Source: Candidatus Fibrimonadaceae bacterium (GTDB taxonomy: Bacteria; Fibrobacterota; Fibrobacteria; Fibrobacterales; Fibrobacteraceae). Taken from it: a DNA stretch of 34,671 nt. The stretch covers positions 1 through 34,671 of the forward strand of contig JAITFN010000057.1 in NCBI GenBank assembly GCA_031281345.1, given 5' to 3'. A model generated the notes under the pieces. That model was not told the DNA's origin. It did not search any database and saw only the letters and a program-made list of their open reading frames with translations. Positions 8,028 to 14,900 of this stretch are shown one piece after another (within the stretch, counting starts at the first letter, position 1; the number at the start of each line of letters is the position of its first letter). The position numbers and the translations under genes were made by a program.

Positions 8028-9583
8028 AAGGGTATAAGTCCGTGTTTTTTAGGTGGGCGTGTAGAGCGTTTGGTAATTGAAAAGCGCAAAGCGAGTGCTA
8101 TGTGGTTTCTGGTTTCCGAAGGCTCTATAACATCTGTTAGCATATTGGTTTCGGCAGCCTGCCAAGGGCTTGCGAATTTGGTGCGGTATTTTTCAATAAG
8201 CTCTGCTTTTTTGGCTTTGGCTGCTGCTTCGCCGCCAGCTTCTTTTGCCGCATCTATTTCTTTTTTATACACAACGGGAATTGCTCCCTCTGCGCCCATA
8301 ACCGCAATTTCTGCGCAGGGCCAAGCGTAAACAAAATCTGCGCCCATATCTTTTGAGCACATTGCAAGGTAAGAACCGCCATAAGCCTTGCGCATAATAA
8401 CTGTGACTTTTGGAACTGTGCAAGCTGCATAAGCAAAAAGCATTTTTGCTCCGTGCCTTATTATGCCGCCTCTCTCTTGAGCAAGACCAGGCATAAAGCC
8501 CGGAACATCAACCAAATTCACAACCGGAATGTTAAAGGCATTGCAAAAACGTATGAACCTAGCACCTTTGTCGGAGCTGTCTATATCTAGGCAACCGGCT
8601 TTTACAGCGGGCTGGTTTGCTATTATGCCAACAACCATGCCTTCTATTCTGGCAAAACCAACTACTATGTTTTTTGCAAACTCTCTTTGAACTTCTAACC
8701 ACTGTCCTTTGTCTGTTATGGCTTCTATAACCTTATACACATCAAAGCCAGATTTGGAGTCCACAGGTACAAGCTCGTTGAGGCTAGGGTTTTTGGTTTC
8801 GGATATTGTAGCTGGTATGTTATGCGGAGGGTCTTGCAGGTTGTTTGAAGGCAAAAAGCTGAGCAATTTTTTTGTTATGGCTATTGCATCTTTATCGTCT
8901 TCGGCAATAAAATGGATGTTTCCACTAACGCTTGCGTGAGCCTCAGCTGTGCCGAATTGCTCAACTGGAGCTTCTTGACCTGTGGCTGCTTTAATAACGC
9001 TTGGACCGCATATATACATTTCTGCATTTTTGCGAGTTTGAATTAAAAAATCTGTTAAAGCGGGGCTATATGCCGCTCCGCCGGCGCAAGGACCTGCTAT
9101 AATTGAAATTTGAGGAACAAGGCCAGATGCCTGAACATTGCGGTAAAATACCTGCCCGTAGCCACTCAGCCCCCATATACCTTCTTGAATTCTCGCTCCA
9201 CCAGAATCGTTTATGCCTATTATGGGAAAACCTAGTTCGCAAGCCTGATCTTGAATGTCGCAAATTTTTTGAGCGTGCATTTGAGAAAGGCTGCCTCCGC
9301 TAACCGTGAAATCTTGGCTGAACACCGCAACAGGACGACCATCCACATTGCCCACTCCGGTTATAACACCATCGCCTGGTAATCTTTTTGCCACAGGCTT
9401 TGCCTGATCCACGTGCATTCCAACTTCTTGGAATGAGCTATGATCGCAGAGATTTTCCACGCGCTCACGTGCAGACAGCTGACCTTTTTCGTGCCGTTTT
9501 GCGATTTTGTCTGCGCCACCGCCGAGCTTTGCTTCGGCACGTCTGGCATTTAATTCTTCTATAAGTTCTGGTTTTATTGGCAT
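8024..9583 (-). CDS. mmdA: Methylmalonyl-CoA decarboxylase alpha subunit (carboxyltransferase)
   Basis: This 519-residue protein matches the biotin-dependent acyl-CoA carboxyltransferase family (MmdA, PccB) over its full normal length. Both crotonase-like halves are present. The N-terminal half has NDSGGARIQEGIWGLSGYG and GPCAGGAAYSPALTDF. The C-terminal half has DVPGFMPGLAQERGGIIRHGAK and RKAYGGSYLAMCSKDMGADF. In this complex it moves the carboxyl group of methylmalonyl-CoA onto biotin, releasing propionyl-CoA. PccB of propionyl-CoA carboxylase looks alike; the neighbouring pump and anchor genes and the absence of a biotin carboxylase gene here favour the decarboxylase. It is second in the operon, 9 bases after the epimerase. 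Confidence 0.95.
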   Translation of the reverse strand: MPIKPELIEELNARRAEAKLGGGADKIAKRHEKGQLSARERVENLCDHSSFQEVGMHVDQAKPVAKRLPGDGVITGVGNVDGRPVAVFSQDFTVSGGSLSQMHAQKICDIQDQACELGFPIIGINDSGGARIQEGIWGLSGYGQVFYRNVQASGLVPQISIIAGPCAGGAAYSPALTDFLIQTRKNAEMYICGPSVIKAATGQEAPVEQFGTAEAHASVSGNIHFIAEDDKDAIAITKKLLSFLPSNNLQDPPHNIPATISETKNPSLNELVPVDSKSGFDVYKVIEAITDKGQWLEVQREFAKNIVVGFARIEGMVVGIIANQPAVKAGCLDIDSSDKGARFIRFCNAFNIPVVNLVDVPGFMPGLAQERGGIIRHGAKMLFAYAACTVPKVTVIMRKAYGGSYLAMCSKDMGADFVYAWPCAEIAVMGAEGAIPVVYKKEIDAAKEAGGEAAAKAKKAELIEKYRTKFASPWQAAETNMLTDVIEPSETRNHIALALRFSITKRSTRPPKKHGLIPL

Positions 9584-9592
9584 ATTATGTTC

Positions 9593-10000
9593 CTAAGCTG
9601 GTGTGCAAAACTCCGTTAAGGCTCCGCCTGTTGATTTTGGATGCAAAAAGCCTATGTTCATATTGCCTGCGCCCTTGCGAGGAGTTTTATCCAAAAGAGC
9701 CACTCCCTTAGACTCGGCAGCAGTTAACTCTGCCGCTACATCGCTGCTTTCGTATGCTATGTGGTGCAAACCGCCCTTGCCTTTGTTGTTTTCAATGAAT
9801 TTAGCAACGGTGGAATCTGGGGATGTAGGCTCCAAAAGTTCAATCCAAACGCCGCCAACGTCAAAAAATGCCGTTTTAACCTTTTGTTCAGCAACTTCTT
9901 CTACGTGGTCTAATTTTAGACCAAGTATATTCTCATAATAGGAACGGGCTTCTTCTATAGAAGGAACCGCTATGGCTATATGGTCGATTTTTTTGATCAT
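9593..10000 (-). CDS. mce: Methylmalonyl-CoA epimerase
   Basis: This 135-residue VOC-fold enzyme interconverts (R)- and (S)-methylmalonyl-CoA, linking the mutase product to the decarboxylase. Likely metal ligands include His7 (KIDHIAIAV), His80 (GLHHIAYE) and Glu130 (ALTEFC). The GGLHHIAYE and LLDKTPRKGAGN segments are typical of the family. It is the first gene of the minus-strand operon and lies 9 bases ahead of mmdA. A -10-like element is 29 bases upstream of the ATG, and GAGGT (10014-10010) is a plausible Shine-Dalgarno. Methylmalonyl-CoA mutase is not in the window, so the pathway is only partly visible. Confidence 0.95.
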   Translation of the reverse strand: MIKKIDHIAIAVPSIEEARSYYENILGLKLDHVEEVAEQKVKTAFFDVGGVWIELLEPTSPDSTVAKFIENNKGKGGLHHIAYESSDVAAELTAAESKGVALLDKTPRKGAGNMNIGFLHPKSTGGALTEFCTPA

Positions 10001-10028
10001 TTTTACACCTCTTTTGTAAACGTAGTAT

Positions 10029-10045
10029 GAATATAGAAAAAAATT
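10029..10045 (-). promoter_or_regulatory. Probable promoter -10 region of the mce-mmd operon
   Basis: On the minus strand this reads AATTTTTTTCTATATTC, the same T-run/CTATATT element found before rho and argF. TATATT (10035-10030) is 29 bases before the mce ATG. No good TTGACA-like hexamer is seen 16-18 bases upstream, so confidence rests on recurrence of the motif. Confidence 0.5.
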
Positions 10046-10064
10046 CCAGGTAGAGCTTGCTCCA

Positions 10065-10116
10065 GAGGCTCTATTTGAATAAAAAGAGCCTCAATGGGAG
10101 GCTTATGGCTTTTTTC
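10065..10116. promoter_or_regulatory. Mutually exclusive hairpins between mce and the Rpn gene
   Basis: Three related segments occur in a row: GAGGCTCT (10065-10072), AGAGCCTC (10085-10092) and GAGGCT (10098-10103). The middle one can pair perfectly with the first (8 bp, 12-base loop) or its AGCCTC part with the third (6 bp, 5-base loop). The second hairpin is followed by ATGGCTTTTTT (10106-10115), so on the plus strand it resembles a weak intrinsic terminator with an upstream anti-terminator arm. Whether any plus-strand transcript crosses it is unknown. Confidence 0.4.
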
Positions 10117-10137
10117 TAAAAAAATACAGGCAAAATT

Positions 10138-10183
10138 CACTTTTTTTAGATTTTTTCACTTTTTTTGGATTTTTTTCCGTTTT
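10138..10183. repeat. Tandem T-tract repeat phased at the helical period
   Basis: Two copies of CAC-T7-(A/G)GA-T6/7 lie head to tail (10138-10156 and 10157-10176) and are followed by a partial third. Five T-runs begin at 10141, 10151, 10160, 10170 and 10180, spaced 10, 9, 10 and 10 bases. Runs of A/T at this spacing are known to curve DNA. The array ends about 43 bases before the Rpn start codon, where the promoter would be expected. Confidence 0.55.
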
Positions 10184-10225
10184 CTTACGTCTAAGTAATT
10201 AGAAAGAAAAAAATGGAGAAATTCT

Positions 10226-11068
10226 ATGACTGAGGCTAAAACCAACCGCAAATACAAAGATAGCGTTTTCACGCTGCTTTTCAGCGAGAAAAACAATCTT
10301 TTGGAATTGTACAACGCAATAGAGAACACCAATTACGGCAACGATACCGATGTTTGGATAACCACGCTTGAAGATGTCTTGTTTATGGAACAAATAAATG
10401 ACATCTCTTTTGTTATAGAAGGCAAGTTTGTGGTGATGATAGAGCACCAATCATCGATGAATCCGAATATGCCACTAAGAATGCTTATTTATATTTCAAG
10501 GGTTTACGAGAAAATAGTTAGCGAAGATAATCTCTACGGCACGAAAAAAATAACTATTCCGAACCCAGAATTCATAGTGCTTTACAACGGAGACGATGAA
10601 TGTCCCGACAAGCAAGTTTTGAAACTTTCCGATATGTTCAGCGAGCCACTACCTGAAAGCCTTGCCAATCTTGAACTTGTGGTAAACGTTTATAACATAA
10701 ATAAGGGCAGGAACGAGGAATTTGCAAAGCGTAGCGAAAAGCTGAAGGGTTACGAAATTTTTATATATTTAGTGAAGGAGTATGTTAAGTCAATGGATAG
10801 GGACAGTGCTATAAAGCAAGCCATTGGCGACTGCATACGCCAGAATGTGCTTAAAGACTTTTTGAAGGAACACGGTTCGGAGGTGCATAATATGTTGCTT
10901 AGTGGATGGAATTGGGATGATGCCAAGCGGGTTTGGCAGAGAGAGGCTCGCGAAGATGGTCGTGATGAAGGTCGCGAGGAAAATCGTAACGAAATTCTAG
11001 AACTCATAAAGAAAGGCTATACTGCTGCCGACATTGAGAATCACCTCCTCAAACAAATTTCTGTCTGA
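10226..11068 (+). CDS. Rpn-family recombination-promoting nuclease / putative transposase (PD-(D/E)XK)
   Basis: The product has 280 residues. The N-terminal half has the Rpn/YhgA-type nuclease pattern: TNRKYKDSVFTLLFSE at the start, Asp59 in INDISF, and Glu73 and Gln75 in MIEHQSSMNPNMPLRML, giving a D...ExQ version of the PD-(D/E)XK site. The C-terminus ends in the charged AREDGRDEGREENRNEIL helix followed by IKKGYTAADIENHL, common in the family. Known Rpn proteins are DNA endonucleases, and E. coli members act in toxin-antitoxin style phage defence. The ATG has GGAGAA six bases upstream, which settles the start; the ATG at 10213 stops after six codons. The gene stands alone behind curved-DNA-like T-tracts, with no transposon ends. 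An internal start at 10892 is annotated separately. Confidence 0.88.
   Translation: MTEAKTNRKYKDSVFTLLFSEKNNLLELYNAIENTNYGNDTDVWITTLEDVLFMEQINDISFVIEGKFVVMIEHQSSMNPNMPLRMLIYISRVYEKIVSEDNLYGTKKITIPNPEFIVLYNGDDECPDKQVLKLSDMFSEPLPESLANLELVVNVYNINKGRNEEFAKRSEKLKGYEIFIYLVKEYVKSMDRDSAIKQAIGDCIRQNVLKDFLKEHGSEVHNMLLSGWNWDDAKRVWQREAREDGRDEGREENRNEILELIKKGYTAADIENHLLKQISV
10807..10815 (+). promoter_or_regulatory. Candidate internal extended -10 promoter for the short Rpn product
   Basis: TGCTATAAA (10807-10815) is an extended -10 sequence (TG-N-TATAAA) within the Rpn coding region. It would start a transcript near 10822, about 70 bases before the internal ATG. The hexamer 17 bases upstream (AAGTCA) matches TTGACA at only three positions. 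This is weak support. Confidence 0.25.
10892..11068 (+). CDS. Possible intragenic short Rpn product (RpnS-like antitoxin)
   Basis: An in-frame ATG at codon 223 of the Rpn gene is preceded by GGAGG (10879-10883) with an 8-base spacer, a stronger ribosome site than that of the full gene. Translation from it gives 58 residues: MLLSGWNWDDAKRVW, the charged AREDGRDEGREENRNE helix and the IKKGYTAADIENHL tail. In E. coli rpn genes a short C-terminal protein made from an internal start inhibits the full-length toxin. That precedent, together with the site, suggests the same here. Nothing shows expression; it could be a chance GGAGG in a Glu/Val codon context. Confidence 0.5.
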   Translation: MLLSGWNWDDAKRVWQREAREDGRDEGREENRNEILELIKKGYTAADIENHLLKQISV

Positions 11069-11085
11069 ACTCCGATTCGGCACCA

Positions 11086-11126
11086 CAACCCAATGCGTAA
11101 AATAACGTTTGCATACATTGGGGTTG
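11086..11126. terminator. Stem-loop between the convergent Rpn and FISUC lipoprotein genes
   Basis: CAACCCAATG (11086-11095) pairs with CATTGGGGTTG (11116-11126), a 10-bp stem with one bulged G. The loop can fold further through CGT/ACG. It lies between two convergent stop codons, where a bidirectional terminator is expected. No clear U-tract follows on either strand, so termination may depend on Rho. Confidence 0.45.
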
Positions 11127-11138
11127 CAAAAAACGTGC

Positions 11139-11792
11139 TTAGTCTTGCACGCAACGCACTGAAAGAAAATTGGCCTTAACGCCGTTGCTGATACTATTCA
11201 CATGCGCGTTGTCAGAGTGCATGTGGTGGTAGGAAGCCTCGGAATCTTTAAGCTCCGTAGCACTCCACCAATAGCCGCTGCTGCCGACAGATTCGTCGAA
11301 CCTGCCGTTAAGAGAGCCGTAGCCCCAGCCTAAGCCGCCAGGCAGGGCAGAAAAGCCAAAGTCGTCCGTTCCGTTGCCAAGTTCTCCTTTCCTATTTTTC
11401 CAGCCGCTCGTAGCCTTCAATTTAGTCCCTGCGGTAGATGATCCTCCAACCGCCGTCATCAGCTCTTCCCATTCGGCATCGCTGGGCAAATGCCAACCGC
11501 CAGAACAAGCTTTCTTTGCTGCTTCCCAGTTAAAAAGCCTGCCGTATATCGCACAGTTGGCTGGGTCATTGCCATAGCATACGCTGCCCGAAACATTGCA
11601 GTTCAAATTCTTCGACATCCAAGTTTGACTGCCGATTGTAACGGTTTCACCGCTGCTTATGCTACAAGAACCGCCTCCACCGCTTTGGTTATTGCCACTG
11701 CCGCCGCCCTCGTCATCGCCGCCAGAGCAGGAAAATGTGAATGCCAAGGCTAATGCGAATATAGCCGCCGATAGAAAACGGTTGGTTTTCAT
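11139..11792 (-). CDS. FISUC-domain (Fib_succ_major) lipoprotein
   Basis: The product has 217 residues from the ATG at 11792, which has AAGGAG six bases upstream. The signal peptide ends in FTFSC (Cys22), so it is a lipoprotein. A Gly/Ser/Asn-rich linker (about 23-60) precedes one Fibrobacter succinogenes major paralogous domain: GSQTWMSKNLNC, YGRLFNWEAAKKAC, GWHLPSDAEWEELM, GFSALPGG, GYWWSAT and the terminal SVRCVQD. The domain has an unknown, presumably extracellular, function. The reading frame stays open upstream to an ATG at 11915, through five Pro codons made by a C15 tract; that start has no Shine-Dalgarno and would bury the signal peptide, so I chose the downstream one. The homopolymer may vary the output of this gene. 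Confidence 0.88.
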   Translation of the reverse strand: MKTNRFLSAAIFALALAFTFSCSGGDDEGGGSGNNQSGGGGSCSISSGETVTIGSQTWMSKNLNCNVSGSVCYGNDPANCAIYGRLFNWEAAKKACSGGWHLPSDAEWEELMTAVGGSSTAGTKLKATSGWKNRKGELGNGTDDFGFSALPGGLGWGYGSLNGRFDESVGSSGYWWSATELKDSEASYHHMHSDNAHVNSISNGVKANFLSVRCVQD

Positions 11793-11825
11793 AGTGAACT
11801 CCTTTGTTGAAGGGGAATTAGTGTA

Positions 11826-11840
11826 GGGGGGGGGGGGGGG
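11826..11840. repeat. 15-base G homopolymer (C tract on the coding strand)
   Basis: Fifteen consecutive G residues on the plus strand lie 34-48 bases upstream of the FISUC lipoprotein start, in its probable 5' leader. Tracts of this length are prone to slippage in replication. It is the only long G/C homopolymer seen in this AT-rich window. Confidence 0.9.
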
Positions 11841-11861
11841 TGCAGAAACAAAAACATTCAT

Positions 11862-11882
11862 AGAGCTTGCGGTGCAAGCTCT
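11862..11882. repeat. Perfect 9-bp hairpin in the FISUC lipoprotein leader
   Basis: AGAGCTTGC-GGT-GCAAGCTCT forms a perfect 9-bp stem with a three-base loop. It lies between the putative promoter (11940-11925) and the C tract. The sequence TAGAGCTTGC is shared with 10051-10060, upstream of mce, where a related but imperfect 21-base hairpin occurs. It could be an attenuator or an RNA-stability element. Confidence 0.5.
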
Positions 11883-11924
11883 AGTGTTAAATGTTGTTTT
11901 CCCTATATTGGTCATATTAGGGAT

Positions 11925-11940
11925 AAATATAGAAAAAATT
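11925..11940 (-). promoter_or_regulatory. Probable promoter -10 region of the FISUC lipoprotein
   Basis: On the minus strand this reads AATTTTTTCTATATTT, the recurring T-run/CTATATT element. A transcript from it would have a leader of about 125 bases containing the hairpin and the C15 tract. An imperfect palindrome, CCCTATAT-TGGTCA-TATTAGGG (11901-11922), lies just downstream and might bind a regulator. Confidence 0.45.
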
Positions 11941-14900
11941 TACCTCGAAATAACCAGCTTTTGCTTCTTTTCAAAAACCTTTTTCTGGCCACCACCTTCT
12001 AATGAAGAAACAGTGTTCAGAACAACATAATGATAAAGCCCGTTTGCCAAAAGCCGCCCCCTTGAGTCCCTGCCATCCCAATAAGCAGAAGGCTCCCCAG
12101 AAATCACATTATTCATAACTTTAACCAGTTTTCCGTTTTGGTCAAAAATTTTTATGCTAACACTGCTTTTCCTATCCAATCCTGACAAATCTTTGAAATA
12201 AAATGTCGTTCCGTTTTTCTTCATGGGATTTGGAGCGTTAAAAACATCTGCCAAACCATCTCTATTTTCCTTGCCCAGCGAGAGCCTTATTGAACGCAAA
12301 GCAACGCTTCCCAAAATATCTTGCGCACGAACCTTGAAAACATAATTTCCGGGGTCATAAGACAAACCAAAATTAACACGGGCAACCGCGCGTTTGCCCG
12401 TTTGCTCCGAAAAAGACCAAGGGTGCCAGGGACTTGCTACAGGGCTTAGTTCAAAAGAAATTCCTTCATCTGCCTCTTCTCTGTAATCTATGCCTGTAGA
12501 ATCCTCTATAACCACATCCAAACAAGCTGGAATTTCCAAACTAACCTGCGCATTTTCTGCATACTGATTTGTGTTTCCAAAACGCATGCAAGGGTAAATT
12601 TTTATGCTCGGCGGAGAATGGTCTTTAATGGAATCCGCATAAGATGAAGTTCCTGACAAAGAAATGCCTTTCTCTACCATTCTTCCTATTTCGGCAGCTC
12701 CCGCTTTGTACGCCCAAAGCCTTATCTGAGCATTAGTATCGCCAAGAGATAATTTGCGCGGAGTTACAAATTCCGTTGAAAATTTTTTGTTTTCTATTTG
12801 CACTTCCTCGGAGTAAATTGGATTCCCCGGTATTTTTATATTTGCAGAACAGCGAAAATCACCCCCAAAATTGTCTTTGCAATTCTTTTGCTCCAAATAG
12901 CGATATTTTTCGCCCTCCAAAATTTGCAAGCGCACTTTGCCGCTTTGCACAGAAGCAGTGCCAGAGATTTTCAATTTTTGCAAAGCTTGGATTGAATCTG
13001 GAGTGGAATCTAACTTTAAATTGATTTCTTGCTTTGGCATACTCAAAACAGGTTCTCCCAAAAGCGCGTATTTCTCATTGTTGTATCTCTGCGAACTGAA
13101 ATCATAAGACGAACTTCGTTTTGCTTTTAAAATAGCTTCGCCTAAAAGAGCATCTGGAGTTATCATGGAAAATTTTAAAATTTTTGTAGCTAAGTCCACA
13201 TTGTGGCTTGCATAGCTCTCTCTAAGAGAACCTATCGCAGCTATTGCGCCCTTGGACTTTGTATTTACATAAACTTCCGAAAAACTAATTTGTGCAGCAT
13301 CGTCAAAACGGGCTACTAGGCAAGAAAAAGAACCTAAAATGGTGTATTTCTTCTCGTTGAATATATTGCTTAAAGAAGACGAGTTGAGCAAGTCTTCGTC
13401 TGCCCACTGAACGGCATTTCCGTGCCCGTAATAAAATGTGAACAAGGCACCTTGATTTAAGCGGAGCAATAATTCTTTTGTGGCACCCGGTTTTTTTGTG
13501 CCACCTTCAAGATCGTATTGGAGGAGCGATATTTTTCTCCAGTCTATTGCAAAATTTTGATCTTGTAGTAGTGAGTCCACAAGCAAAGCGGTATTTTCCA
13601 TCTGTTGTGTATGGTGAGTGTGGTCTAGCTTTTGTGCCTGTGTAGCATCGTCTGCGTTCAGTATAACTGTGTTTCGCCAAATTCCATTATCCATAATGGA
13701 AATTTTTTCATAATCCTTTGCCTTTTGAATATAATTGTCAAATTCAACCGTATTCAAAACAGGAAGCCTGCCAATAGCTAAACTGAGCTCATATTTTCCA
13801 AATCTTATTGCCTCGCCAGAATCCAAAACAGCAAAGAAATCGTCTGTGGAAGTGTCTTCTGCCTCGTAAGGCGGAATTAAATTATCTCTTGAATTTTGTC
13901 TTATTTTTCTGTAATCGTAATTGCCACCCCCTGCGAGCAAAACGTATTTCAAATTAGGGCAATTATTTTTTGCATATCTGATATAATCCCTTATTGCAAC
14001 AGGCGAAAATTTTGCGCCGTGGTTTCTGTAAATATCTTCTGTCAAAACCACAGCAGTATTAAATTTGGTTATGGCTTCGCCACTTTCTCTGAATTGTTTT
14101 AACGTAATTGCACTGTTTTGTAATTTTTCTGAAGTTAAAATTAAATACTCTGTTGCCCCAGAAATTTTCAAAGGCTCAGAAACAGAACTTGCCCTTTTTG
14201 GAATGGCCTCAACAAAAGCTGGTTTTTTATATATGTTTTCCCTGAACAAAAAATATTTTATGTCGCCGTCACTCGGTATTGTATCGTTTGCATAACCATT
14301 GCTTGCTCTCTCCAATATTTCTATGGGAATGGAATTTTTTGTTTTAACAAGCTGCATATTTGCAGGAACTGGAATTTTCACTGCTCCTCTAGCATTTCCA
14401 GGAAACAGCCATTCATCGCCACCGCTTGCACTTATATTATATCTATACGCTATTGACAAACCGTCAAATCTATCCGGTTGCCCAGAACTTGAAATTTCCA
14501 ATTTGTATAAATTATCGTTTTGTTGCGCTCCATTGCTTGCAAACACAAAAGAACCTCCCTCAATGGTATCAATTATATTTCTTTGTTCCCTGCCCTGAAA
14601 ATAAAAGTTGAACCTTATGCCTTCCATTCTTTTTTTCCAATTAAAAGAAGAATATGATTCGTTATATGATGTGGAACGCCTTGGGAAAAAAGATACGCCT
14701 ATCCACAGGGAATCTCCACGCAATCCGGTGAGTTTTCTGACATTTTGAAAATCATAAGGTTCAACCGTAATCGTAGAATCTCTTGCACACCATTTCCAAA
14801 ACCATTCCTTTCCTGTATTTTCTTCTATGGCATTAGCATCGTTTGCAAAATAATGGTCTCGCAAAATCAAATCTTTTTCTGACCTTGCATATTTTTTCCA

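Noticed and set aside
8024-9583. Reading mmdA as the propionyl-CoA carboxylase beta subunit
   Set aside because: The operon has the Na+-pump and anchor subunits and no biotin carboxylase, so decarboxylase is the better fit. The sequence alone would not separate the two.
10138-10183. T-rich array as a plain intrinsic terminator
   Set aside because: A terminator needs one U-tract after a hairpin. Here several runs recur at helical spacing with no hairpin directly before the later ones.
10226-11068. Rpn gene as an insertion sequence
   Set aside because: No terminal inverted repeats or target-site duplication were seen around it. The family name includes transposase, but many members are stationary nucleases.
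11793-11915. N-terminal extension of the FISUC lipoprotein to ATG 11915
   Set aside because: It would place the signal peptide internally and has no Shine-Dalgarno, while the ATG at 11792 has AAGGAG. It is kept only as part of the phase-variation idea.
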